Below are positions 17,296 to 26,522 of a stretch of 47,417 nucleotides of DNA, piece after piece. Origin of the DNA: Polyangiaceae bacterium. Lineage in GTDB: Bacteria; Myxococcota_A; Polyangia; Polyangiales; Polyangiaceae. Position 1 is the first letter of the stretch; every line of letters begins with the position of its first letter. The notes under the pieces were generated by a model. The model was given only the letters and a program-made list of their open reading frames with translations, did no database searches and was not told the DNA's origin. The position numbers and the translations under genes are program-made. The DNA is taken from positions 1 through 47,417 of the forward strand of contig JAJDAH010000281.1 of assembly GCA_029261965.1 (NCBI GenBank), read 5' to 3'.

Positions 17296-17781
17296 ATGAC
17301 TGCGCCCGCCTATGTGATCGTCGTCGCGCTGGATTTTAGCGACGAAGGCGAGCGGGCGCTCGAACGCGCGATCGAGATCGCGCAGTCCCGACCCGGCGTG
17401 CGGGTGCACGTCGTCACCGTCGTCGCCGGAGACGGGCTCGGCAAGCTGGAGTTCGGAGCGTTCGGAAAGAGCATCTCCGTTCAAAAGGAGCGGGCGGATC
17501 TCGACGAGCATGTCGACGGCATCCTCGCTCGCTCGCGCCGGCCTGAGTGGGTGGAAAAAAGCCAAGAGCCCGTCAACGTTCCGCTGACTCGCCACGTGCT
17601 CGTCGGCTCCCCGGTGGACGAAATCTGCGGGCTCGCGAAGAAATTCGACGCGGACATCATCGTCGTCGGCACCCACGGAAGACGCGGCGTCAGCCGTCTA
17701 CTGCTCGGGTCGGTGGCGGAGGGCGTTCTTCGGAGCGCCCTCTGTCCGGTGTTGGTCGTGCGGCAGAAAAACTGGAGCTGA
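17296..17781 (+). CDS. universal stress protein (UspA family)
   Basis: 161 residues. It opens with a hydrophobic beta strand and acidic turn (YVIVVALDFSDEGERALERAIEIA) and ends with the ATP-binding motif G-x2-G-x9-G-S (GTHGRRGVSRLLLGSVAE) and CPVLVVR, both diagnostic of ATP-binding Usp proteins. The middle HVLVGSPVDEICGLAKKFDADIIVVG is the third strand-helix unit. The start is 3 bp after the ftsH stop, so the two genes are almost certainly one transcript, which links this stress protein to membrane proteolysis. The 3' end faces the lipoprotein gene with 4 bp between stops. Confidence 0.92.
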   Translation: MTAPAYVIVVALDFSDEGERALERAIEIAQSRPGVRVHVVTVVAGDGLGKLEFGAFGKSISVQKERADLDEHVDGILARSRRPEWVEKSQEPVNVPLTRHVLVGSPVDEICGLAKKFDADIIVVGTHGRRGVSRLLLGSVAEGVLRSALCPVLVVRQKNWS

Positions 17782-17785
17782 GCGC

Positions 17786-18997
17786 TCAGTCCCCGATCAC
17801 GAGCTGCTCGATGAAACCATCGAGCTTCACGGTTCCGGTCGGCCCGGGGATCTCGCGCGCTGGTGTGCCCATGCCTTCGGCGATGTAGAGCTTGTTTCCG
17901 GCGAGGGCGAGATTGGTCGGCGTGTCGAGCCCTTCTGCGAGCACGACCGCGGCGTCGCGCTTCGGATCGACCCGCAGGAGCCGACCGGAGAACCGTCGAA
18001 ACCCGCCGTGGCCGACCCGCTCGAGCGCGGCGCGATTCGGGATCGGATCGAGGAACCCGTCGCAGAGTTCGAGCACGTAGATGCGGCCTGCTCGGTCGAG
18101 CACGAAGTCGGTCGGGGCCGTCAGGCCGGAGACGGCGCGCCGGATCTTCCCGGTGTCGGGATCGAGTCGAACGATCTCACCGGCGCGTTTGACGAGCTCG
18201 ACGCCGCTTCCACCCTCTTCGCCTTCGGGCGAACCGGAGAACAGACTCACCAAGATGTCGCCGGTCGCGGGATCGAAGCGGAGATAACCCGGAACGGCGT
18301 CCTGACCTCGGGCGAGGGGCGGGAACTTGACGATGCGCTTCGAGCCGCCGTCTTCTTCGACGCGCACGACTTCGTCGCTCGAGCTCGAAACGGCGAACCA
18401 GGCGTTGCGCTTGGGATCGTGCGTCAGTGCGTTGAGGTTGCCGTGCACGAACGACCACTTTGTTGCCTTGTTGCCGTCGACGCGGAAGATCGTCGTGGGC
18501 GCACCGAACATCGAGTGTGCCGCCAGCACGACGCCGTCGCCTCTTGCGATGGCGGCCATGCCGAACACTTCGTCGCGGCGGACGACGTCGATGACGTTCG
18601 CCGAGTGCATCTTGTCGAGGATGCGCGCGCGTTCCCCCGGATCGTCGTAGTCCCCGTCAGCGTTCTTGTCTTCGAGCCGCGATAGGGCGCCCGTGTTCGG
18701 GTTCGCGGGGTTTCCGGTGCCGGCCTCCGAGACGAGCAAGGTCCGCTCGGCGAGCTCGAGCATGCCGCGCGGGTTTTGCAGTCCGCTGGCGATCTTTCGT
18801 CTTGGAACCGTCGACTGCGGGAGGTTTTCGGGGACGACGAAGCCGGCCTCGGTGGGCGTCACGGGCGACGCGGCGCCCTCGGCGATCGTCTTGGGCGCCA
18901 GTGGCGGCAGAGGTGGTGGCGCCGGGGGCGGCGTCGGTGCGGACGAGCACGCCACGCCGAATGACGCGAGTAGAGCGAGATGTAGTCGCCAGGCCAT
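17786..18997 (-). CDS. beta-propeller lipoprotein (NHL/gluconolactonase-like)
   Basis: 403 residues from ATG 18997; the open frame continues upstream but the signal peptide MAWRLHLALLASFGVACSS begins here, with lipobox GVAC. A Pro-rich linker (TPPPAPPPLPPLAP) follows. The rest has repeated blades such as GLQNPRGMLEL, GVVLAAHSMFGAPTTIFRVDG, YLRFDPATGDILVSLF, GLTAPTDFVLDRAGRIYVLE and GLDTPTNLALAGNKLYIAE, the pattern of propellers that read secreted substrates or act as scaffolds. No catalytic residues can be assigned. Envelope location is predicted. Confidence 0.7.
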   Translation of the reverse strand: MAWRLHLALLASFGVACSSAPTPPPAPPPLPPLAPKTIAEGAASPVTPTEAGFVVPENLPQSTVPRRKIASGLQNPRGMLELAERTLLVSEAGTGNPANPNTGALSRLEDKNADGDYDDPGERARILDKMHSANVIDVVRRDEVFGMAAIARGDGVVLAAHSMFGAPTTIFRVDGNKATKWSFVHGNLNALTHDPKRNAWFAVSSSSDEVVRVEEDGGSKRIVKFPPLARGQDAVPGYLRFDPATGDILVSLFSGSPEGEEGGSGVELVKRAGEIVRLDPDTGKIRRAVSGLTAPTDFVLDRAGRIYVLELCDGFLDPIPNRAALERVGHGGFRRFSGRLLRVDPKRDAAVVLAEGLDTPTNLALAGNKLYIAEGMGTPAREIPGPTGTVKLDGFIEQLVIGD

Positions 18998-19059
18998 CGC
19001 GCCCGATGGATACCACGAGCGCGCGGTGCGAGCCCTCTCGGGGCGCCGATGGCGCCGCG

Positions 19060-20301
19060 CTAGTTTTTCGCGCTTCCGGCGTCGGCTCCGAGCACGCCCT
19101 CCGTGGCGACGTCGAAGAAGCTCAGGTAGCCCTTCTTGCGCTGCCGCCAGCGGAAGTGATCGAACAGCTGTATCACGCTGGCCGTGCGGTGGCCGTCGAT
19201 CTGCTGGGGGTGCTTTTTGCCTTGGTCGAGGTACGCCCGAAGAAACACGCTCTTCTCGTTCGATGGAAGCGCGTCGATGTTGCGAACCCACGCGGCCCAT
19301 TTGCCGTCCTCGAGCAGGTACTGCTCGACGTTCGAAACGTAGAACACCGACACGGGCAGATCGCGCCGTTCGAGCTCTCGAGCGATGGCCGGCATGGCGC
19401 GTTTTCCAGCGAAGTCTCCGGACACGGGGATGATGCGATGTTTCGCGTGCAGGTGTTGCACGAAGCGAAACGCCGCCTCGGTGGCGAGGAAGCCGAGCGC
19501 GTCGCCCTCCGGGCTCTTGCTGGTCAAGAGACTCTCGAGCGACGGGTACTTCCGTTGCGACGCTTCGAGGAGCTCGAAACGAACCTCGAGCTGACGGTCG
19601 AAAAAGGCGCGGTGAGCCTTGGAGAGCTTCTTCTCGTCTGCTGCGTCGAGCGCGACCCCGTAGGTTGCCGAAATCCGCTCGACAGCCTCGGCGTGCGAGC
19701 TCTTCCACAGCTCCTCGTTGGGTTTCTTCCTTTTTGCGTGCGCGATCACCTGTTCGATGCTCGCGTCGGGGCCCGGGTCGCTCGCTTTCTCCCAGGGCCG
19801 ACCGAGCAACCTGGTCAGAAACTGGGAGCGGCTCTTCGCTTGGTCGAACGCCGTCTTGAACAGCAGGTGGAGCAAGAGATTGCTCCGTCGAATGTCGACG
19901 ATGAACGCGAGCTTCGGTCGTGTGAGTGCGATGTAGGTGAAGTTCTGCTCGGGCCCGACGCCGATGTATGCGCCGCCTCGCTGTGCGCGTTCGACGAGCA
20001 GATGGGCGGGCTGCAGATACGACGTCTCGTTGGAAACGTAGTTGTCGGAGAAGAAGTATTCGTCCGGCTCCGAAATTCGCTCGACGAGTGACTCAAACTC
20101 TTTCGGCGTGATCGGTGCGAGAGGTTTTCCCGTGGGGGCGGGCTTGGCGATCGAGGCGGCGGCGCTTGGACTGGGCAGCGCGGCGCTGGGCGAGGAGGGT
20201 CCGCTTCGGCTGGGCGCCGCGTCGTTCGAGGGTTTTTCGCAGCCGGTCGAGAAGGCGCCGACGATGGCGAGAACGAGAGTGAGTCGTCGATTTCGAAGCA
20301 T
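19060..20301 (-). CDS. lipoprotein, LIC_10091-like conserved family
   Basis: 413 residues from ATG 20301, which opens the signal MLRNRRLTLVLAIVGAFSTGC. A Ser/Pro/Ala linker follows to about residue 60. The body begins EYFFSDNYVSNETSYLQPA and continues GGAYIGVGPEQNFTYIALTR and AFIVDIRRSNLLLHLLFKTAF, a pattern I associate with an uncharacterised conserved family (LIC_10091-like), whose fold has been likened to SAM-dependent methyltransferases because of the G-x-G-P-x-x-N loop and acidic strand end (IVDIRR). A catalytic role is unproven and an export signal is unusual for a methyltransferase. The family assignment is from memory. Confidence 0.6.
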   Translation of the reverse strand: MLRNRRLTLVLAIVGAFSTGCEKPSNDAAPSRSGPSSPSAALPSPSAAASIAKPAPTGKPLAPITPKEFESLVERISEPDEYFFSDNYVSNETSYLQPAHLLVERAQRGGAYIGVGPEQNFTYIALTRPKLAFIVDIRRSNLLLHLLFKTAFDQAKSRSQFLTRLLGRPWEKASDPGPDASIEQVIAHAKRKKPNEELWKSSHAEAVERISATYGVALDAADEKKLSKAHRAFFDRQLEVRFELLEASQRKYPSLESLLTSKSPEGDALGFLATEAAFRFVQHLHAKHRIIPVSGDFAGKRAMPAIARELERRDLPVSVFYVSNVEQYLLEDGKWAAWVRNIDALPSNEKSVFLRAYLDQGKKHPQQIDGHRTASVIQLFDHFRWRQRKKGYLSFFDVATEGVLGADAGSAKN

Positions 20302-20397
20302 ACTGATCCGAGTCAACGCTGTTCGCCCGATTTCGATTCCGTCCGGCGGCTGACGGTTGCGGTATTCGGGGCGCTGCCGATAGGCTCTCGCGCGTTC

Positions 20398-21489
20398 ATG
20401 GGGGAAATGCAAGACACGACCCTCTCCTACCGTGCGGGTTGGTCGCGCGTCGCGATGGCCGTGGCCGGCGTGACGCTGCTTCCCATCGCGTTTGCTCCCC
20501 TCGGACAGTACCGGTGGGTTTTCGGCGTCTACTTTCTTTTTGCGTTGGCGATTCAGTTCGCGATCAAGAAAAACATCGGCGGCAGCATTCGCATTGTCGC
20601 CGGTGGGATGGTGGACATCGCTCAGCTTACGTTCTTCGTTCACTTGCTCGGCAGCTCGGACAACGTTTTGCCGGCGATCTACATTCTCATTGCCGTGATG
20701 AACACGCTCGCGGTGGGGCAGCGATTGGCGATGCCCGTCGTGCTGATGGCCATTGCCGCCTACGCTGGCGTGCAAACCGCCGAACAGTTCGGGCTGTTGC
20801 CCTACGCGCCGGAAGCTCTCGCCGAGATCCCGCCGGCCATGCCTTCGGCGTCCACGGCGCTCGGCCAGGCGCTGTTGCTCACGGCGATGGTGCTCGTCGC
20901 GACGACCCAAGTCGGCAAGCTCGTGGCGATGATGCGAAAGCACGAAAACGAGCTCGAAGCGGCCAACGCCCAGCTCGAAGAGCTCAGCCAGCGCGACCCG
21001 CTGACACAACTTTTCAATCGCCGCTACCTCGTTGGGCAGATCGACCACGAACTCGAACGAGTGCGGCGCGGCCATCCGCTGTCGCTCTTGATGATCGATC
21101 TCGACCGCTTCAAGCACGTCAACGACGAACGGGGACACTTGGCCGGAGACAACGTGCTTCGTGAGATCGCGACGGCTCTCGAAGAGACCACACGCGCCAC
21201 CGACGTGGCCGCTCGCTACGGGGGCGACGAGTTCATGGTGGTGCTCACCGACACGGACCACGAGCGCGCTCAGCTCGTGGCGGGTCGGCTAGTCGAGAAT
21301 GTGCGAGAAGCCGTCGAATCCGTCGAGCCGGGCGCCGGCGTGACGGCGAGCGTCGGCATCGCCATCGCGCGGCCGACGGACAGCGTGCGTTCGCTCACCA
21401 GTCGCTCGGACGAGCAGGTCTACAAGGCGAAACAAGCTGGCGGGGACCGCTTCGTGGCCGAACCCGACGAAACCGCCCAAGCGAGCTGA
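20398..21489 (+). CDS. membrane diguanylate cyclase (GGDEF)
   Basis: 363 residues from ATG 20398; ATG 20407 is possible. Five or six hydrophobic segments (residues about 18-180) form a membrane sensor module, then a short coiled coil (MMRKHENELEAANAQLEELSQRDPLT) leads into a GGDEF domain. The active site is intact: RYGGDEFMVVL near residue 275, substrate-binding LFNRRYL and MIDLDRFKHVND. The inhibitory I-site R-A-T-D lies at the usual distance upstream, so product inhibition is expected. It would make c-di-GMP in response to an unknown signal at the membrane. It is divergent from the lipoprotein gene at 20301, leaving a 96-bp shared promoter region. Confidence 0.93.
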   Translation: MGEMQDTTLSYRAGWSRVAMAVAGVTLLPIAFAPLGQYRWVFGVYFLFALAIQFAIKKNIGGSIRIVAGGMVDIAQLTFFVHLLGSSDNVLPAIYILIAVMNTLAVGQRLAMPVVLMAIAAYAGVQTAEQFGLLPYAPEALAEIPPAMPSASTALGQALLLTAMVLVATTQVGKLVAMMRKHENELEAANAQLEELSQRDPLTQLFNRRYLVGQIDHELERVRRGHPLSLLMIDLDRFKHVNDERGHLAGDNVLREIATALEETTRATDVAARYGGDEFMVVLTDTDHERAQLVAGRLVENVREAVESVEPGAGVTASVGIAIARPTDSVRSLTSRSDEQVYKAKQAGGDRFVAEPDETAQAS

Positions 21490-21557
21490 ATGCCGGTCGT
21501 CTGTCGGACGGCGTGGGGTCGCGCCTGACGGGTCAAGCGCTGTGTTATGGGACCGCT

Positions 21558-23210
21558 GTGAACGCCGCTTGGTTGTGCTTGGCCGGGCTCACTACGTTTG
21601 CTCTCGGCTACGTCTACTACTCGAGACACCTCGTGGGACGTGTCTTCGCGCTTCGCGACGACGAGCCGGTGCCCTCGCGGCAGCTCGAGGACGGCGTGGA
21701 CTACGTGCCGACTCCACGAGCCGTTCTCTTCGGGCATCACTACTCGTCGATTGCTGGCGCCGCGCCGATCATCGGTCCGGCGATTGCGGTCGTGTGGGGT
21801 TGGGCTCCTGCGCTCGTGTGGGTCGTTCTCGGCAGCGTCTTCATGGGCGCCGTGCACGACATGTCGACGCTGGTCATCTCGATGCGTCACGGAGGAAAAT
21901 CCATCGGCCAAATCAGCGCCGACGTCATCGGGCCGCGGGCAAGGCCACTGTTTCTGTTGGTGATCTTCCTTCTAATCCTGCTCGTCATCGCGGTGTTCGC
22001 GAAGGCCATCGCTACACTCTTCGTGGCCAAACCAGGCACGGTCATTCCGATCAACTTCGAGATCCTGGTCGCCGTTTTGATCGGATGGCTCTGCTACAAG
22101 CGCAAAGCGAAGCTGCTCTGGCCGAGCATCGCGGCGCTCGTGGCCCTGTACGCCATGGTGTGGGTCGGGGTGCAGGTGCCTCTCAGTCTCGAGCCACTGG
22201 TCGGAGCGGAGAACCAGAAGACGACGTGGATCGTTCTCTTGCTGCTCTACTCCTTCGTCGCGAGCACTTTGCCTGTGTGGACGCTGCTCCAACCCCGCGA
22301 CTACATCAACAGCCACCAACTGCTCGTCGGGCTCACCCTCTTGATCGCCGGCATATTCGTTGCGCGGCCCGAGATGAAAGCTCCGGCGTTTGCCGTGCCG
22401 CCGGAGGATGCGCCGAGCCTTCTTCCGTTCTTGTTCGTGACGATCGCGTGCGGGGCGATCAGCGGATTCCACGGGTTGGTTTCGAGCGGAACGACCAGCA
22501 AGCAGATCGAACGGGCAGGGGACTGCAGAATGATCGGCTACGGCGGCATGCTGGGCGAGGGTGTGCTCGCGCTCGTCGCCACCCTTGCGGTGAGCGCGGG
22601 ACTAGCGGACTGGGCCGGGCACTATCACTCGTTTGCGTCCGCGGCGAAGGGGGGCGTAGCGGCGTTCGTGGAAGGTGCCGGGTCGTTCTTGGTGGCGCTC
22701 GGTCTGCCTCGCGGTCCCGCCGAGGTCGTCGTCGCCGTCCTCGTGATCAGCTTTGCGGCAACCAGTCTCGATACGGGTGTGAGGATCCAGCGGTTCATCA
22801 TCCAGGAGCTTGCCGCGATTTACGACATCCGCGCGCTCGGCAATCGATTCGTTGCGGGGCTCGTGGCCGTCGTGCCGCCGCTCGTCTTGGTGCTCGCCCA
22901 GCAGGAGGGCGCGCTCTGGCCGCTGTTCGGGGCGAACAACCAGCTGCTAGCGGGGCTTTCGCTCGTCGTGGTCACGGTGTGGCTCTACCGGACTGGCCGC
23001 CCGTGGCACTACGTCGGGATCCCGATGCTGCTCGTGCTTGGGGTGTCGATTGTCGCGACGGCGCTGAATCTCGCCACGTATTTCGAAAAACAGAACTACC
23101 TCCTGCTCGGCGTTGGAGGGTTCGTGTTCGCACTCGAAGTGTGGGTGGTGCTCGAAGGGTTGGCGGCGTTTCGAAAAGGACGCGACCCGCGGCCAGAGCC
23201 TGCGGAATAG
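21558..23210 (+). CDS. cstA: CstA-family transporter (carbon starvation protein)
   Basis: 550 residues from GTG 21558, preceded by GGGA at a suitable distance; the open frame begins at 21513. The sequence has the CstA landmarks: an early YVPTPRAVLFGHHYSSIAGAAPIIGPAIA block, HDMSTLVISMRHGGKSIGQI, LQPRDYINS, FHGLVSSGTTSKQI and ATSLDTGVRIQRFI. About 14-16 membrane segments are visible. Family members take up pyruvate or peptides when carbon is scarce. It is shorter than the E. coli proteins (about 700), like the short forms of other phyla. It converges with the HD hydrolase gene. Confidence 0.92.
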   Translation: MNAAWLCLAGLTTFALGYVYYSRHLVGRVFALRDDEPVPSRQLEDGVDYVPTPRAVLFGHHYSSIAGAAPIIGPAIAVVWGWAPALVWVVLGSVFMGAVHDMSTLVISMRHGGKSIGQISADVIGPRARPLFLLVIFLLILLVIAVFAKAIATLFVAKPGTVIPINFEILVAVLIGWLCYKRKAKLLWPSIAALVALYAMVWVGVQVPLSLEPLVGAENQKTTWIVLLLLYSFVASTLPVWTLLQPRDYINSHQLLVGLTLLIAGIFVARPEMKAPAFAVPPEDAPSLLPFLFVTIACGAISGFHGLVSSGTTSKQIERAGDCRMIGYGGMLGEGVLALVATLAVSAGLADWAGHYHSFASAAKGGVAAFVEGAGSFLVALGLPRGPAEVVVAVLVISFAATSLDTGVRIQRFIIQELAAIYDIRALGNRFVAGLVAVVPPLVLVLAQQEGALWPLFGANNQLLAGLSLVVVTVWLYRTGRPWHYVGIPMLLVLGVSIVATALNLATYFEKQNYLLLGVGGFVFALEVWVVLEGLAAFRKGRDPRPEPAE

Positions 23211-23226
23211 CGCCCGGCCGCCGAGA

Positions 23227-23802
23227 TCATTTCTCCGGCCAGGCTTCGAGCTTGGCGACCGCGTCTTCGAGCTCGCCGACGAGTGGATTGTCGCCCAGCC
23301 GAGCGCGGGTGAGCGCGGTGACGCAGGAGTAGTACCAGAGCTGTTCTTCGCGCGAGCTCTTGAAGCGCGACCAAACGCTCGGTCCCACGGTTTCGAGGTC
23401 GATGAGGGTCGACATGCAGTTGTGGAGCGAGTCCGCGGCTTTGAGCGCCGCCACGTGTTCGCCCCCCGCTTCGAGATGCGCGAGGGCCTCTTCCTTTCGG
23501 ACCCGCCACGGGCGGGGCTTACCGTCTTCGGTTTTGAGCTCGGTGACTGAGGCCACGAGCGCTCGCACCTTCTCGCCGAAACGGGCGCCGATTTCGTCGA
23601 GGCCGATGTCCTGGTCCTCGACGATGTCGTGCAAGAGACCGGCAACGACGACGTCGTCCGGCATTCCCGCGCGCAGCAGAAGCATCGCCACCATGACAGG
23701 GTGGGCGACGTAGGGCACGTCGCTTCCCTTGCGCACCTGTTCGCGGTGCTCGACCGCGGCGAGCCGAAGGGCGCGGTCGATGGCCGAAGAGTAGGCGGGC
23801 AT
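23227..23802 (-). CDS. stand-alone SpoT/MESH1-type HD hydrolase
   Basis: 191 residues from ATG 23802. The HD pattern of RSH hydrolase domains is present in order: H19-x-x-Q-x-RKGSDVPYVAH34P, H58D59IVED, and K-A-A-D124-SLHN. In Rel/SpoT the same residues bind manganese and split the 3'-pyrophosphate of (p)ppGpp; the ED after HD is typical of this subgroup. There is no synthetase, TGS or ACT domain, so it is a small alarmone hydrolase-like or MESH1-like enzyme. It might act on (p)ppGpp, NADPH or another phosphorylated nucleotide. The start codon is only 26 bp from the divergent EEP lipoprotein gene. Confidence 0.85.
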   Translation of the reverse strand: MPAYSSAIDRALRLAAVEHREQVRKGSDVPYVAHPVMVAMLLLRAGMPDDVVVAGLLHDIVEDQDIGLDEIGARFGEKVRALVASVTELKTEDGKPRPWRVRKEEALAHLEAGGEHVAALKAADSLHNCMSTLIDLETVGPSVWSRFKSSREEQLWYYSCVTALTRARLGDNPLVGELEDAVAKLEAWPEK

Positions 23803-23828
23803 GCCTCGGTCATGGTAGCGCGTCTGAC

Positions 23829-24971
23829 GTGAGACGCGCGCTCTTGCTCGGTGTGGCGCTCGCGGTTTTCGGGTGCCGCGACGGGCAGTCCGCCGCCGAG
23901 ATGGCGCCGGCGCGAGTCGGGCCACCGGAGCGCCCAGCGGCCCAGGTGCCTGCCGCACCCTCGGCGAGCACGTCTGGCGCGACGGCCGAACGTACATCGG
24001 CGGAGATTGCCGCGACCGATCCGTGGGAGTCGCCCGCTGCGTGTCGCGAGCTGGTGGATTCCAAAAAGTTGCTGCCGCGCCCGTCCGGCGTGGCCCGTCT
24101 CGGCACGTTCAACATTCGGTGGTTCCCCGAAGGCCATCCCGGCAAGAAGCCGAAAGGCGAGGGCACCGACATCGCGTGGCTCGCGTGCGCGATCGCGTGG
24201 CTTCAGGTCGATGTGCTCGCTCTGCAAGAGATCAAGGGCCATCCGCGGGGCCGAGAGAAGCTCCAGGAGCTGACTCGCAGTTTGGACGCGCTCACCGGCG
24301 GGGGGTGGGAGGCGGAGCTCGACCGGTGTCCCGCGGGGGCCGTCCAGCACGTGGGTTTGCTTTTCGATTCGAAGAAGGTGAAAGCGCGTGACTTCACGAT
24401 GCTCGGCTCGCTCAACCCCTACGGCGATGCGTGCAAGAACAACCTTCGGCCCGGGTTCTCGGGATATTTCGTGTTTCCGGGCGGGCTCGACGCGCACGTC
24501 GTGTCCGTGCACTTCAAGAGCGGGTCGAAACGACGCTCGTTCGACCTGCGGCAGCGCTCGGTGGATCAGCTCCCCATGGCCTACCGCGAGCTTCAAGCGG
24601 TGGTCGCCGACACCGACGTGGTCGTTGCCGGAGACTTCAACACCATGGGATGCCCCACCTGTTCGCCGAAGGAGCTGGCGCCGCTCGAGCTGTTCTCGAA
24701 AAAGCTCGGCGCGCTCGACGTCAGGTTTCGTCGCGTCACGCCCAACCTCGAGTGCAGTGAATACTACCGAGGGACCGGCGGCTTGCTCGATCACTTCGTC
24801 GTCACCGATTCGATGCAGGAGCTTCCCCGCGAGTCGGCCTGCGTCGTCTCGGGGTTTTGCGGCCGCGCCGCGTGCCGCAAGCTCGATCGGTTGAAAATGC
24901 CTGCGGCCTACGACCGGCTGAGCGACCACTGTCCGCTCGTGGTCGACTTGAAAGACCAGGACTTGGATTGA
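23829..24971 (+). CDS. endonuclease/exonuclease/phosphatase (EEP) family lipoprotein
   Basis: 380 residues from GTG 23829, which opens a lipoprotein signal (MRRALLLGVALAVFGC). A Pro/Ala-rich linker runs to about residue 60. The EEP core has all the expected motifs: LGTFNIRWFP, LALQEIKG (metal-binding Glu), VVSVHFKSG, VVAGDFNTMG and RLSDHCPLVVDL. Extra paired cysteines (CPTCSPKEL, CVVSGFCGRAAC) fit an exported, disulfide-bonded enzyme. Family members hydrolyse phosphodiesters in nucleic acids, phosphoinositides or sphingomyelin; the substrate cannot be read from sequence. It shares a very short divergent region with the HD gene. Confidence 0.88.
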   Translation: MRRALLLGVALAVFGCRDGQSAAEMAPARVGPPERPAAQVPAAPSASTSGATAERTSAEIAATDPWESPAACRELVDSKKLLPRPSGVARLGTFNIRWFPEGHPGKKPKGEGTDIAWLACAIAWLQVDVLALQEIKGHPRGREKLQELTRSLDALTGGGWEAELDRCPAGAVQHVGLLFDSKKVKARDFTMLGSLNPYGDACKNNLRPGFSGYFVFPGGLDAHVVSVHFKSGSKRRSFDLRQRSVDQLPMAYRELQAVVADTDVVVAGDFNTMGCPTCSPKELAPLELFSKKLGALDVRFRRVTPNLECSEYYRGTGGLLDHFVVTDSMQELPRESACVVSGFCGRAACRKLDRLKMPAAYDRLSDHCPLVVDLKDQDLD

Positions 24972-24986
24972 CCGGCGTTCGGGCTG

Positions 24987-26522
24987 TCAGCTGATTTGGG
25001 TCTTGTTGTCTCGCCAGTAGGGCTCGCGCAGCTTGCGTTTGAAGATCTTTCCCGACGGCTCTCGAGGTAGCTCGCTGACGAGCTCGATCGAGCGCGGCAC
25101 CTTGAACTTGGACAGTCGCTCGACGAGATAGTTTTCGATCTCTGGAGGTCCGAGGCGCGAGCCTGGTTCGAGCTGCACCACGGCGTGCAGCCGTTCGCCC
25201 CACTCCTCGTCGGGGATACCGAAGACGGCGCAGTCGTGAACCTCGGGGTGAACGACGAGGGTTTGCTCGATCTCTGCGGGGTACACGTTCACGCCGCCGG
25301 AAATCACCATGTCCGCCCGTCGGTCGACGAGGAACAGGTATCCCTCTTCGTCGAGGTAGCCCATGTCACCGGTGGCGAAGAGCTCTCCCCGCGTAGCGGC
25401 GCGCTTCTTCTGGTCGTCGCCGTGATACGTGAACCCGCGGCTGGCGTCGGTGGCCACGGCCACGTCGCCGATTTGCATCGGGCCGAGCTCTTGGCCGTCG
25501 GTGCCCAGGATGGCGAGCCGCACACCATCGATGCTCGTGCCGACGCTGCCCGGGCGAGCCAGCGCTTCTTTCGCCGGGAGGTACGTGACGATGCCGACCT
25601 CCGTCGACCCGTAGTACTCGTCGATGATGGGGCCCCACCACTCGATCATCGCCTTCTTGGTTGCGGGGGGGCAGGGCGCGGCGGCGTGTTGGGTCGCGAC
25701 GAGCGAGCCGAGATCGTAGCGGCGCTTCACTTCTTCCGGCAACGCCAGCAGCCGATGCATCATCGTCGGGACCAGATGCATGTGCGTGATGCGGTGCTGC
25801 TCGACCGAGCGAAGAACGGCTTCGGCGTCGAACTTCGGCAAAATCACGACTCGGCCACCGAGCAGGAGCGAAACGTTGGCGAACGCATTGGGCGCCGTGT
25901 GGTAAAGCGGGCCCGTAGCCAGGTGAACCGGGGCACGGCCGAGCTTACAGACGTCGCGGAAGGTGGCGAGGTATCTCGCGCCGGCGTCCGGGCTGCGCGC
26001 CGTGCGGACGACGCCCTTGGGTTTGCCGGTCGTGCCCGAGGTGTAGATGACCACTCCCGGCGCCGCCTGCGGCTCACCCTCGAACCGCTTGTCCTCTCGG
26101 ATGGCGGCTTCTAGCGACTCGAACCCGTCGTGCTCTCCCCGCGCGATGAGCCGGCGTCCATCCAGCGCGGTGTTCCCGGCGGTGCCCTGGCTCGTCACAC
26201 CAGCGTAGGTACCGGAGGTCACCACGGCTCGGGCGCCGCTGTCGCTCGCGATGTAGCGCGCTTCTTCGGCCGTCGAGTGATAGTTGATGGGAACGGGGAA
26301 GACCCCGAGCACGCGGCACGCGGCGGATACCTCGAAGATGGGTATCGAGTTTTCGAGCAGGTAGCAGAGCCGGTCTCCCGGCTCGAGCCCTCGCGCCTGG
26401 AGCCACCCGGCGAGCTTGTACGCACGGCTGGTCAGTCGTTTGCGGGTCAGCCGGCGGTCACCGTCTCGGCGGACTTCGACGAGCGCCCAATCCCCGTCGG
26501 AGGTTGCCGCCGGAGCGCTCAC
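24987..26522 (-). CDS. acyl-CoA synthetase/AMP-dependent ligase (class I adenylate-forming)
   Basis: 511 residues. GTG 26522 overlaps the stop of the upstream hydrolase gene by 4 bp (GTGA), implying coupled translation; the open frame extends much further but overlaps that gene. The adenylating P-loop YTSGTTGKPKGVV, the YYGSTEVG motif, TGD in ATGDMGYLDEEG, the hinge DRRADMVISGGVNVYPAEIE and the catalytic Lys of PSGKIFKRKL are all present. The enzyme should activate a carboxylic acid (medium/long-chain fatty or aryl acid) to its CoA thioester. Its partners, an esterase-like hydrolase and a transporter, suggest uptake and use of an ester or acid. Confidence 0.92.
   Translation of the reverse strand: MSAPAATSDGDWALVEVRRDGDRRLTRKRLTSRAYKLAGWLQARGLEPGDRLCYLLENSIPIFEVSAACRVLGVFPVPINYHSTAEEARYIASDSGARAVVTSGTYAGVTSQGTAGNTALDGRRLIARGEHDGFESLEAAIREDKRFEGEPQAAPGVVIYTSGTTGKPKGVVRTARSPDAGARYLATFRDVCKLGRAPVHLATGPLYHTAPNAFANVSLLLGGRVVILPKFDAEAVLRSVEQHRITHMHLVPTMMHRLLALPEEVKRRYDLGSLVATQHAAAPCPPATKKAMIEWWGPIIDEYYGSTEVGIVTYLPAKEALARPGSVGTSIDGVRLAILGTDGQELGPMQIGDVAVATDASRGFTYHGDDQKKRAATRGELFATGDMGYLDEEGYLFLVDRRADMVISGGVNVYPAEIEQTLVVHPEVHDCAVFGIPDEEWGERLHAVVQLEPGSRLGPPEIENYLVERLSKFKVPRSIELVSELPREPSGKIFKRKLREPYWRDNKTQIS

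Noticed and set aside
18998-19708. Upstream extension of the beta-propeller lipoprotein frame
   Set aside because: The extension overlaps the 19060-20301 lipoprotein gene antiparallel-frame and the signal peptide starts at 18997.
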